Positions 1-6,310 of a stretch of 7,922 nucleotides of DNA are shown here, one piece after another. The position numbers were made by a program, and so were the translations under genes. The notes beneath the pieces are model-generated. The model saw only the letters and a program-made list of their open reading frames with translations. It made no database searches and had not been told where the DNA came from. Source of the DNA: Acidobacteriota bacterium (lineage in GTDB: Bacteria > Acidobacteriota > Terriglobia > Versatilivoradales > Versatilivoraceae); assembly GCA_026706225.1 (NCBI GenBank), contig JAPOZE010000642.1, positions 1-7,922 on the forward strand. Reading direction: 5' to 3'. Every line of letters starts with the position of its first letter. Position 1 is the stretch's first letter.

Positions 1-15
1 CTGAGCGGCACGCAA

Positions 16-50
16 CGGGAGTGCATGCGGGCGGGACGCCCGCGCTCCCG
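16..50. repeat. REP-like GC-rich palindrome
   Basis: Positions 16-22 (CGGGAGT) pair with 44-50 (GCTCCCG, one T-G wobble). Inside them 27-32 (GCGGGC) pairs with 38-43 (GCCCGC) around a 5-nt GGGAC loop, leaving GCAT (23-26) as a bulge. This is a two-step, very stable hairpin in non-coding DNA. It lies about 165 bp beyond the stop of the minus-strand thioesterase gene and has no T-run on either side, so it is not a classic intrinsic terminator. The form resembles dispersed extragenic palindromes (REP/BIME type). Only one copy is present in the window, so its repeat nature is inferred. Confidence 0.5.
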
Positions 51-140
51 GGTGGCGCCTCCTCCCATCAATCTTGCTCCTCGAGGGGGCTCGCCGGCAT
101 GCCCGGCCGCAGCCCGTGCCGATGCGGCGCAGCCGTCACG

Positions 141-180
141 CTTGGTGGCCCTTGGTGGGCCTTGGCGTCACTTCGTGGAT
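141..180. repeat. Imperfect 10-bp tandem repeat, four units
   Basis: Four adjacent 10-mers begin with CTTGG or CTTCG: cttggtggcc (141-150), cttggtgggc (151-160), cttggcgtca (161-170) and cttcgtggat (171-180). The first two differ at one base and the later ones are degenerate. The stretch is non-coding on the minus strand, downstream of the thioesterase stop. It could be a decayed microsatellite or chance; no function is evident. Confidence 0.3.
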
Positions 181-215
181 CACTCTTTTTTCGTTTGTTT
201 CCGGTCCAGCCCGCC

Positions 216-617
216 TCAAGGCTTTTGGGGGCGCTTGCTTTCCAGGTAGGAGGCAAAGCGGGGGACCGACACGCGCGCGCGTTCGTGCCAGCCCTCCGCG
301 ATCTTCTCGACTTCGTCGAAGGCCTCCAGCCGAAAGCGGATTCTCCTCCCCGCGACCTCGACGATACGGGTCTTCAGGGTGACTTTCATGCCCAGCGGGG
401 TGGGGGCCAGGTGCTTCAAGTCCATGGCCGTTCCCACCGTTTCTTCATCCTGTTGCAGCAACGGGGCGGCTGCCTGGCGGGAGGCCATCTCCAGCCACAG
501 GATCAGGGAGGGAGTCGAGAGCACGGGCTGGACCCCGGGTCCCATGAAGCCGATGCACACCGGCTCGGTGACCACCTGAGTCTGCTCCAACCGAATATCC
601 TGTTCGGGATTCGCCAT
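216..617 (-). CDS. FlK-type hotdog-fold acyl-CoA thioesterase
   Basis: A 133-aa cytoplasmic protein of the thioesterase family typified by fluoroacetyl-CoA thioesterase FlK; it should hydrolyse a small acyl-CoA to acid plus CoA. From recalled FlK numbering, the catalytic Thr42, Glu50 and His76 match Thr35, Glu43 and His69 here with identical spacing. Gly62 matches FlK Gly69, and the HERA motif (111-114) matches the FlK motif around Arg120. The family signatures VLSTP (32-36) and HLAPTPLGM (69-77) are clear, and the length is normal for the family. The FlK lid phenylalanines (33 and 36) fall on Gly26 and Val29, so fluoroacetyl-CoA is unlikely to be the substrate, which remains unknown. The ATG at 617 is chosen because homology starts there; the frame stays open further upstream but only as antisense of the next gene. 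It lies 73 bp after the SMP-30 gene and is probably its operon partner. Confidence 0.85.
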   Translation of the reverse strand: MANPEQDIRLEQTQVVTEPVCIGFMGPGVQPVLSTPSLILWLEMASRQAAAPLLQQDEETVGTAMDLKHLAPTPLGMKVTLKTRIVEVAGRRIRFRLEAFDEVEKIAEGWHERARVSVPRFASYLESKRPQKP

Positions 618-690
618 GGGTCCTGGCCCGGGCAGGTGGACGTTAACGGTCCAAGGACCGCCCGGAATTCCTCCAAAGGCCTGTCCGGCT

Positions 691-1707
691 CTACCGGGTG
701 GGCAAATGGTATCCCGCTTTTTTGGTCCTGACGCGCTGGAGCTTGTCACCCGAAGTGATGTAGAGGGTCTTGCTCTCTTTTCCGCGGCCGAAGCCCACGT
801 TGGTCGGCAGATCGGGCGTACGCAGATAATCGAGTTCCTTGCCCTCGGGAGAGTAGACGTAGATGCCGGGACGGGTCTGATCCCGAACCGCCACATAGAG
901 GTTCCCCTCTGCGTCCACCACCAGTCCGTCGGGTCCGTCCTGCGGGTAGTAGTCCACCAGCGTCTTCCTGAACGTTGCCGTTCCCTCGGGACTCAGGTCG
1001 TAGGCCAGAAGGGCCATTCTTCCCTTGTGGAACGGAAGGTCCGGCGAAAACTGGAAGATGTCGAAGTTGCCGTTGTCGTTGGAGACCACGTAGAGCGACT
1101 TCTGGTCGGGCGAGACGCAAACTCCGTTGGGTTTTCCCGCATCGGTGATGATCTGGTGGATCGACCCGTCCGGGTCGATCCGGTAGACCGCCATCACTCC
1201 CTGCTCCATGGGCTCGTGGCCGACATAGCGGGGATCGGAGAAGTAGATCCGGCCCTTGAGATCGATGCTGATGTCGTTGGGGGCATTGAACTGTCGACCG
1301 TTATAGAAATTCCCGATGATCACGCTCTTGCCGGTCTTCATGTCCGTTCGAGTGACACGCCGCCCTCCGAAGTCGGCCCCTTCGGCCACGATCATGTTCC
1401 CTCGGGCATCGAACTTGATGCCGTTGGACATGCCGCTGGGGGATCGATAGACGCTGACCTCACCGGTCTTGGGGTCGTACTTCATGATGTGACCCGCCTG
1501 CATGCCCGCGGTTCGGGTAAAGGTGATGTCACTGAAATAGATGGTGCCGTCGGGAGCGGCTGCCGCTCCCTCGGTGAGGACCCCGCCGGTGAACAGGGTT
1601 TCCAGGGTGTCATGCTCAAAATAGGCGGACTCGCCGGCGGCAACAGCCGACCCGGCATGCTGGATCATCGCCACCGACATAATCAGAAACTGAACGGTTC
1701 GAAGCAT
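691..1707 (-). CDS. Exported SMP-30/gluconolactonase-family protein
   Basis: A 338-aa six-bladed beta-propeller of the SMP-30/gluconolactonase/LRE family, whose members are metal-dependent lactonases or related hydrolases. Blade repeats of the type PDGTIYFSD (52-60), KGRIYFSD (151-158), DQKSLYVV (201-208), AEGNLYVA (266-273) and SKTLYIT (312-318) are visible. Likely metal ligands by comparison with human SMP-30 (Glu18, Asn103, Asn154, Asp204) are Glu46, Asn144, Asn194 and Asp260. Residues 1-24 form a signal peptide with a hydrophobic core and a probable AVAA cleavage site, so the protein is periplasmic or secreted, unlike the cytoplasmic animal enzyme. The ATG at 1707 is preferred over an in-frame TTG at 1731: it has a strong ribosome site and puts the signal peptide at the N terminus. 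The substrate cannot be read from sequence; sugar lactonase is the default. It is the upstream gene of a probable operon with the thioesterase. Confidence 0.88.
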   Translation of the reverse strand: MLRTVQFLIMSVAMIQHAGSAVAAGESAYFEHDTLETLFTGGVLTEGAAAAPDGTIYFSDITFTRTAGMQAGHIMKYDPKTGEVSVYRSPSGMSNGIKFDARGNMIVAEGADFGGRRVTRTDMKTGKSVIIGNFYNGRQFNAPNDISIDLKGRIYFSDPRYVGHEPMEQGVMAVYRIDPDGSIHQIITDAGKPNGVCVSPDQKSLYVVSNDNGNFDIFQFSPDLPFHKGRMALLAYDLSPEGTATFRKTLVDYYPQDGPDGLVVDAEGNLYVAVRDQTRPGIYVYSPEGKELDYLRTPDLPTNVGFGRGKESKTLYITSGDKLQRVRTKKAGYHLPTR

Positions 1708-1714
1708 CGGCTCA

Positions 1715-1723
1715 CCTTCCTCC
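1715..1723 (-). promoter_or_regulatory. Ribosome binding site deciding the SMP-30 gene start
   Basis: On the minus strand the sequence GGAGGAAGG ends 7 nt before the ATG at 1707. The TTG at 1731 would place this motif inside the coding sequence, so the motif argues for the ATG. Confidence 0.7.
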
Positions 1724-1828
1724 AGGCTCAAATGACCTCATGACAGTTATCGAGATGGTGCCGGGTATTCTATCAACCTCTGTCAATCGGCTCGGACAAT
1801 CCCTCCCGCTCCTCAAACCCCTCTTTTT

Positions 1829-1857
1829 TTGAAGTAAAGCTCCCCGGACGCGATAAA
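1829..1857 (+). promoter_or_regulatory. Candidate sigma70-like promoter for the TPR gene
   Basis: TTGAAG (1829-1834), a 17-bp spacer and GATAAA (1852-1857) lie in an unusually AT-rich patch of the divergent intergenic region. An alternative -10, TAAAAT (1854-1859), would have a 19-bp spacer. Transcription from about 1864 would give a leader of roughly 60 nt before the GTG at 1926. The match is moderate and is based on the Escherichia coli consensus only. Confidence 0.4.
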
Positions 1858-1913
1858 ATAACAAACTGTATCCACCGGCAGCAGTGTTCACTTTCGCACG
1901 GCTGGTCCTTTCC

Positions 1914-1920
1914 GAGAGGA
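1914..1920 (+). promoter_or_regulatory. Ribosome binding site deciding the TPR gene start
   Basis: GAGAGGA lies 5 nt before the GTG at 1926. The longer in-frame GTG at 1884 has no purine-rich site in front of it and would put 14 charged residues ahead of the signal peptide, so 1926 is preferred. Confidence 0.6.
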
Positions 1921-1925
1921 TCGAG

Positions 1926-2939
1926 GTGAGATTTACTACCCCTGCCCCGAGATCAGCGGCTCTTGGAGTCATTCTGGCACTCTGCCTCGGGGGCCTGGCC
2001 ACCCCGGCTCTCTGCAGCGCGCAGGCCCTCCGGAAGCCTCCCAAGTCCGGGAAACCCCAACTCCAGCGGCGATCTCGGCTGGAGATCCTGCAGACGCTCG
2101 TCAAGTCGAGACGTTGGGACCAGGCCGAGCGAGTGGCCGCCCGGCTCCTGGCCGGCTCCCCCGACAATCCGGAGGCCTCTTTCCTGGCGGGGATGGTCCA
2201 GTTTCGGCAGGCCCGCTATGACCGCGCCATTCCCCTCCTGAAAAAAGCCCAGGACCTTCGGCCCGACATTCCCAGCCTGGCCAAGACTCTGGCCATCTGC
2301 TATTTCTCGTCCAGGCAGCACCGCTTGTTCGAGTCCCAAATGGAACACGCCTTCCTCCAGACCCCCACCGATCCCGAGCTTTCCTTTTTCTGGGGACTCC
2401 ACCAGGCATCGGTAAACGAAAACCTCCAGGCCGCCGTCAAGGCCTTCGACAACGCCCTCCAACACAGACCCAGCTACGTGCAGGCGCTCTACCATCGAGG
2501 CCGCGCCTTCCAGAAAATGGGTCGAAAGGACAGGGCTCGTCAGGACTTCGCGGCAAGCATCACCCTCATCGAGCAGACCTTCTTCAGAGGCTACAGCTAC
2601 CCCTACCAGAGCATGGCCCGCCTGTTGCTGGAAGACTCGCCCAAGGGGGCCCTGCGCTTTGCCTTGAAATCGGTGGAAGTTCAGCCAAGGCTGAAGAACA
2701 CCCACATCCTGGTGGGTGAAATCCACTGGCGCCTGGGCCAGTTCAGGAAGGCGGCCGAGGCCTTTGAGGACGCGACCTACCTGGACCCGGAAGATTCCCG
2801 GCTGCACTACTGGCTACATCTCCTCTACCAGCGGCTGGGGAGAAAGAAAGCCTCGAAAATGGCGCTGGTGGAATTTCAACGGTTGAATCCGTCCGAGAGC
2901 GGCGCCTCGCACCCCGCCACGCCGGTGACCACACCCTGA
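1926..2939 (+). CDS. Secreted or periplasmic TPR-repeat protein
   Basis: A 337-aa protein with an N-terminal signal peptide (about residues 1-33, hydrophobic 11-29, probable cleavage after CSA). The residue before Cys30 is Leu, so this does not look like a lipoprotein signal. A short basic linker (35-52) leads into about seven tetratricopeptide repeats covering 52-323, each about 34 residues. Clear ones are 82-115 (ending LRPDI), 150-184, 185-218, 257-290 (ending LDPED) and 291-324 (ending LNPSE). The segment 219-256 is a degenerate repeat. A Ser/Pro/Thr-rich tail ends the protein. TPR arrays form superhelical protein-binding surfaces, so this is probably an adaptor or assembly factor in the periplasm; the partner is unknown. 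It is monocistronic, divergent from the SMP-30 gene and convergent with selB, so its neighbours give no functional clue. The GTG start is chosen on its ribosome site and signal peptide. Confidence 0.82.
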   Translation: MRFTTPAPRSAALGVILALCLGGLATPALCSAQALRKPPKSGKPQLQRRSRLEILQTLVKSRRWDQAERVAARLLAGSPDNPEASFLAGMVQFRQARYDRAIPLLKKAQDLRPDIPSLAKTLAICYFSSRQHRLFESQMEHAFLQTPTDPELSFFWGLHQASVNENLQAAVKAFDNALQHRPSYVQALYHRGRAFQKMGRKDRARQDFAASITLIEQTFFRGYSYPYQSMARLLLEDSPKGALRFALKSVEVQPRLKNTHILVGEIHWRLGQFRKAAEAFEDATYLDPEDSRLHYWLHLLYQRLGRKKASKMALVEFQRLNPSESGASHPATPVTTP

Positions 2940-3011
2940 ATCCTCCCAATGGGCTCATGCCCCGATGTCGTTTTGGAAACGCTGTGCCTTCCCCAACGGG
3001 TGCTTTCTATT

Positions 3012-3063
3012 CGCCGCCCAAGCAACGACAGCGGCAAGGCGGGACGTGGGGCGGCGTTTGTTT
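3012..3063 (+). terminator. Possible terminator after the TPR gene
   Basis: CGCCGCCC (3012-3019) is exactly complementary to GGGCGGCG (3049-3056), an 8-bp GC stem with a 29-nt loop. It is followed immediately by TTTGTTT (3057-3063). The location, between two convergent genes and 72 bp past the TPR stop, suits termination. The long loop and short T-run make it an imperfect intrinsic terminator. Confidence 0.35.
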
Positions 3064-3085
3064 GGGGACGCAATGGGTTCCCCAA
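3062..3085. repeat. Inverted repeat between convergent genes
   Basis: TTGGGGA (3062-3068) and TCCCCAA (3079-3085) form a 7-bp stem with a 10-nt loop. It lies 66 bp beyond the selB stop as read on the minus strand. Neither side has a convincing T-run, so it may be a weak bidirectional stop or an RNA 3'-end stabiliser. It overlaps the T-rich tail of the preceding hairpin. Confidence 0.35.
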
Positions 3086-3151
3086 TAAAACACCCCCCCA
3101 CGCCACAATCACCCACCGCCGACACCTACGCCGCTCCACCGGAACCACCGG

Positions 3152-5062
3152 CTAAACAATCACCCGGTATTCTCCGGCCCGGCGCGTCACCCGCTCCCGG
3201 TCCAGGTGTTCCAGCAGAGGAATGGCGTACTTGCGGGTAACGCCAGCCAGTTTCTTGAAGGTGGGCACGTCGATGCGATCTTCCTGCTTCTTGCATTCCC
3301 TCAGCTTTTTCTTGACCCCTTCGATGGAGTCGGCGTGGAAGAACAGAGTCTCGCTCAGCTTGACCAGTTTCTTTTGGCGGGTCAGCAGGACCACCAGCCG
3401 CCTGGCCTGTTCCCGCGGGAGGGCGATTTCCCTGAACACCTCTTCGACCGAGGGCACCCGGAGACCGGCAACGCGGAAGGCCTGTTCAATGCTGTCCAGG
3501 GCACGGGCCTCATCGGCGCTCAAGCGCACGCCCGAGCCTTGGAGGCGCACCCGGTCCCGGTCCAGCTCGACCAGGTTCCGGGCGCACAATTGGGCCAGCA
3601 CCGATTTGAACACGCTCTGGGAAACGCCGGCGAACAGACTGGAATGGAGCTGCTCCCTCGGGAGCCCCGCCGACAGCGGTTGGCGCTGCTGGTAGTCCCG
3701 GATGAGGGCCAGGGATTGCCGGCAGAGGCCATCGAAGCATTTCCCATCCATCACCTGCAGGGGATGCCGGGCCAGCGGGAACACCTGTCCCTCTTGAACC
3801 AGTTGAGACAAGAGCTTGCGGACCGCGGTCCTGGAAATGGGCAGTTGTGCAAGGATCCGGTCTTCATCGATGCCTCGGGCTTCCTCTCTGGCGGAAAGTC
3901 GTCCGATCATGGTCTTCGGATCATCCGAATCCAAGGCCTCGAGGAACTCCAATCTCCGATCCAGATCCCGCTTTCGACGGCGTCGCGGCGGAAAGATATC
4001 CAGGACAACTCCGCCCCCAACGGTGACCATGGGCGAGGTTCGGCGCAGGATGAAGGAATCTCCCAGCAAGGCCAACACCGGTTTCTCCAGTTCCAGGTGC
4101 ACCATGCCTGTTTGACCGGGGGCCAGCGTCTTCGGTTCCAGGGGGCGGACTTCGGCCAGCACTTCGGCGGTGCCCAGGTGGAACCTCGCCCGGCTGCGAT
4201 TCCTGAGGGTCACCGGCGAAGAATCCAGCAGCGAAAGCCTGCAATCGCAGTGCGAGACGGACCGGTAGCGACCGCAAACCGAGAGTTGCATGCCTCTGTG
4301 GACTTCGTCGACGTCCACCCCTTGCAGGTTCAGAGCCGTCCGCTGACCGGCCCGGGCCTGATCGACCTCCCGGGAATAGACCTGGAGGTGCCGAACCCGA
4401 GACCGCTTCCCGCTCGGATAGAGTTCCACTTCTTCCTCTTTCCGAATCGTGCCGCTCACCAGCGTCCCGGTGACGACCGTCCCGAATCCCCTGGAGCTGA
4501 AGCATCGATCGATCGGCAATCGAAAGGGAAGATCCTGATTGCGCGGGGGCAGCTCACCACCCAACGCGGTCAGGGCCTGCCTGATGGGATCCAGTCCCTC
4601 CCGGCTGGACGCGCTGAAGGGAATCACGGGGGCTCCTTCCAGAAATGAGCCCCGCAGGAAGTCCTGCAACTCCAACTGAACCAGCTCCACGATCTCCTGC
4701 TCGACCAGATCGCACTTGGTGATCACCACCAACCCTCGCGGGATGGACAGAAGCCTGCAGATATCGAAGTGTTCCCGGGTCTGCGGCATGATGGACTCGT
4801 TGGCCGCCACCACCAGCAGCACCGCATCGATTCCTCCAACGCCTGCCAGCATATTCTTGACGAAGCGTTCGTGGCCGGGAACGTCCACGAAGCCCACTTT
4901 CAACCGGTCGCCGAGCTGCAGGCTGGCAAAGCCCAGATCAATGGTGATCCCCCGCTCCTTTTCTTCTTTGAGGCGGTCAGGGTCCACTCCCGTCAGTGCC
5001 TTGATCAGGGTACTTTTGCCATGATCGATATGGCCGGCCGTCCCCACTACAATGTGCTTCAT
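3152..5062 (-). CDS. selB: Selenocysteine-specific elongation factor SelB
   Basis: A 636-aa translational GTPase that carries selenocysteyl-tRNA(Sec) to ribosomes at UGA codons marked by a SECIS element. The GTPase domain shows G1 [11 protein letters not shown] (7-17), the switch I stretch RGITIDLGF (38-46), G3 DVPGHE (60-65), G4 TKCD (115-118) and G5 SAS (150-152). The GITIDLGF form is typical of SelB rather than EF-Tu. Beta-barrel domains follow at about 175-265 and 270-355. The C-terminal region (about 370-636) has the size expected for the four winged-helix modules that bind SECIS RNA. The length agrees with bacterial SelB (about 610-640 aa) and no break is seen. The ATG at 5062 gives the standard N terminus; the ribosome site is weak. 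galU lies 265 bp upstream on the same strand, with a candidate RNA gene on the opposite strand between them, so selB probably has its own promoter. No selA, selD or tRNA-Sec lies in the window. Confidence 0.96.
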   Translation of the reverse strand: MKHIVVGTAGHIDHGKSTLIKALTGVDPDRLKEEKERGITIDLGFASLQLGDRLKVGFVDVPGHERFVKNMLAGVGGIDAVLLVVAANESIMPQTREHFDICRLLSIPRGLVVITKCDLVEQEIVELVQLELQDFLRGSFLEGAPVIPFSASSREGLDPIRQALTALGGELPPRNQDLPFRLPIDRCFSSRGFGTVVTGTLVSGTIRKEEEVELYPSGKRSRVRHLQVYSREVDQARAGQRTALNLQGVDVDEVHRGMQLSVCGRYRSVSHCDCRLSLLDSSPVTLRNRSRARFHLGTAEVLAEVRPLEPKTLAPGQTGMVHLELEKPVLALLGDSFILRRTSPMVTVGGGVVLDIFPPRRRRKRDLDRRLEFLEALDSDDPKTMIGRLSAREEARGIDEDRILAQLPISRTAVRKLLSQLVQEGQVFPLARHPLQVMDGKCFDGLCRQSLALIRDYQQRQPLSAGLPREQLHSSLFAGVSQSVFKSVLAQLCARNLVELDRDRVRLQGSGVRLSADEARALDSIEQAFRVAGLRVPSVEEVFREIALPREQARRLVVLLTRQKKLVKLSETLFFHADSIEGVKKKLRECKKQEDRIDVPTFKKLAGVTRKYAIPLLEHLDRERVTRRAGEYRVIV

Positions 5063-5094
5063 GGCCCGCTAAAGGTATTTGTGATTTTTTTTAC

Positions 5095-5122
5095 TTGACA
5101 GATAAGAAATATAGTTTACACT
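5095..5122 (+). promoter_or_regulatory. Strong sigma70-like promoter of a candidate small RNA
   Basis: A perfect TTGACA (5095-5100), a 16-bp AT-rich spacer and TACACT (5117-5122, four of six consensus bases) point along the plus strand, away from selB. Predicted transcription starts near 5129-5130. No plus-strand gene follows: the next coding sequence, galU, is antisense. The promoter therefore appears to serve the non-coding transcript. It lies 33 bp from the selB start codon, so the two transcription units may interfere or share control. Confidence 0.6.
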
Positions 5123-5129
5123 CAAAATC

Positions 5130-5304
5130 AATTCAGCTCGGTTTCCAGTGACGCCCATTTAGAAAGCTGTTATACCCGCGCTGGGCGTGACAAGGGAATC
5201 TTCTGGTAGTAGAGGTTCCTGAAGGAAAAAGGGCTCCTTTCAGCAACGAAGCCAGTCCATCTATTCGCTGTCCTCTCCGGGGCAGCCGACCAGTAATTTT
5301 TTTT
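5130..5304 (+). ncRNA. Structured small RNA, possibly 6S-like
   Basis: About 175 nt run from the predicted start to the end of a T8 run (5297-5304). The ends pair: 5138-5146 with 5281-5289 (8 of 9 pairs, one G-U, one mismatch), extended outwards by 5130-5134 with 5293-5298 around a bulge. Inside are a 7-bp hairpin (5151-5157 with 5182-5188, 24-nt loop) and an irregular apical hairpin. The apical hairpin is built from 5196-5199/5263-5266, 5203-5206/5252-5255, 5215-5217/5245-5247 and 5219-5226/5235-5243, with loop 5227-5234. A competing 3' hairpin pairs 5267-5273 with 5280-5286. A closing stem, open middle and long apical stem at 170-190 nt are the hallmarks of 6S RNA, which binds RNA polymerase. 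No ORF longer than a few codons starts here. The 6S name rests on size and shape only; the folding was done by hand. It lies antisense between galU and selB. Confidence 0.45.
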
Positions 5305-5327
5305 CACTTCACTGCTTCAAGGCACAC

Positions 5328-6296
5328 CTAGGCTTTCCCCCTCCCGGCAGGTCCGGGAGGGGCGAATCTTCTCTTTCCGCCCGCAGGAGCAGGTCCACTC
5401 CCATCAGCCTCGGCTCCGGGATCGGATCGCAGTCGACTCAGGTACTCCGCAAACCGTTTGCCCAGATCCTCCCGCTTGAGGGCAAATTCGACGGTCGCCT
5501 CCAGAAAGCCCAGCTTGTCGCCGGCGTCATACCGTTTCCCCTCAAAGCGGAGCGCGTGAATGGCCTGCCTGTCCAGCAGACCGCGCAACCCATGGGTGAG
5601 TTGAATCTCTCCGCCGCGGTCGGGAGCGGTCCGGTCCAGAACCTCGAAGATTTCCGGTGTCAGCAGGTAACGGCCGATGATGGCCAGGTTGGAGGGCGCC
5701 TGCTCGAAGGGAGGCTTCTCCACCAGGTCAAGCACCTTGAAGACTGCCGGCTCGGCAACTCCGGCCACCGCTTCCGCCTCAATCACACCGTATTGACTGA
5801 TGGCGGGACCGTGCACCGCCTGAGTGGCCAGCACCGAAGTCCCGTATTCCTCGAAAACGTCCATCATCTGACCGACACAGGGCGTGGGGGCGTCGATGAT
5901 GTCATCGCCCAGCAGCACGGCAAAGGGCTCATCGCCCACCAGGTCCCTGGCGGCCAGCACGGCATGACCCAGCCCGAGGGCCTGCTTTTGACGAATGAAG
6001 GAGACCGTGGCCAGATTGGACGGGACCCGAACCTGCTGCAGCAGATCGCTCTTCCCCCGTTCCTCCAGGGTTCTCTCCAGTTCGAAGGCCACATCGAAAT
6101 GATCCTCGATGGCGCCCTTCCCCCTGCCGGTCACGATGACCACCTGGTCGATGCCGGAGTCCACGGCCTCCTCGACCACGTACTGGATCAGGGGCTTGTC
6201 CACCAGAGGCAGCATTTCCTTGGGCTGGGCCTTGGTGGCCGGAAGAAACCGGGTCCCCAGACCAGCCGCCGGAATCACTGCCTTTCGAATCCGCAT
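5328..6296 (-). CDS. galU: UTP-glucose-1-phosphate uridylyltransferase GalU
   Basis: A 322-aa cytoplasmic nucleotidyltransferase that makes UDP-glucose and pyrophosphate from UTP and glucose-1-phosphate, feeding galactose use, trehalose, glycogen and cell-envelope polysaccharides. The signature AAGLGTRFLPATKAQPKEML (10-29) binds nucleotide. LVDKPLIQYVVEE (31-43), LLGDD (128-132, metal-binding Asp), VEKP (192-195), GRYLLTP (208-214), GGEIQLT (228-234) and YDAGDKLGFLEA (256-267) are all typical of GalU. The core ends near 288; residues 289-322 form a Gly/Pro/Ala-rich basic tail beyond the usual end, probably disordered. The ATG at 6296 matches the usual GalU N terminus. An in-frame GTG at 6314 overlaps the stop of the upstream aldehyde dehydrogenase gene (GTGA), but would add only six residues and has no better ribosome site. 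The close spacing indicates co-transcription with that gene. It could also accept dTTP, as some relatives do. Confidence 0.93.
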   Translation of the reverse strand: MRIRKAVIPAAGLGTRFLPATKAQPKEMLPLVDKPLIQYVVEEAVDSGIDQVVIVTGRGKGAIEDHFDVAFELERTLEERGKSDLLQQVRVPSNLATVSFIRQKQALGLGHAVLAARDLVGDEPFAVLLGDDIIDAPTPCVGQMMDVFEEYGTSVLATQAVHGPAISQYGVIEAEAVAGVAEPAVFKVLDLVEKPPFEQAPSNLAIIGRYLLTPEIFEVLDRTAPDRGGEIQLTHGLRGLLDRQAIHALRFEGKRYDAGDKLGFLEATVEFALKREDLGKRFAEYLSRLRSDPGAEADGSGPAPAGGKRRFAPPGPAGRGKA

Positions 6297-6310
6297 GGGC
6301 TCCCCGGCCT

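Noticed and set aside
616..1743. Plus-strand open frame of 375 codons opposite the SMP-30 gene
   Set aside because: It is the shadow of the SMP-30-family coding sequence, which has blade repeats, a signal peptide and a ribosome site.
1767..1786. Possible minus-strand promoter for the SMP-30 gene: TTGACA (1781-1786) and TAGAAT (1767-1772)
   Set aside because: The two boxes are only 8 bp apart. Neither has a partner at 16-18 bp, so a standard promoter cannot be claimed, although TAGAAT alone may still serve as a -10.
3206..4648. Long plus-strand open frame of 480 codons opposite selB
   Set aside because: It is the antisense of a clear SelB with all GTPase motifs. The frame is open because of GC-rich codon bias and shows no recognisable domain.
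5169..5174. TATAAC on the minus strand as a -10 box for selB
   Set aside because: No -35 box lies at a usable distance; the nearest, TTGTCA, is only 13 bp away. The stretch also forms part of the hairpin loop of the plus-strand RNA.
5130..5304. tRNA-Sec (selC) or SRP RNA as identity of the structured RNA near selB
   Set aside because: There is no acceptor/T-stem arrangement, no UCA anticodon loop and no 3' CCA for tRNA-Sec. The SRP apical motif GGAAGGAAGCA-like loop is also absent.
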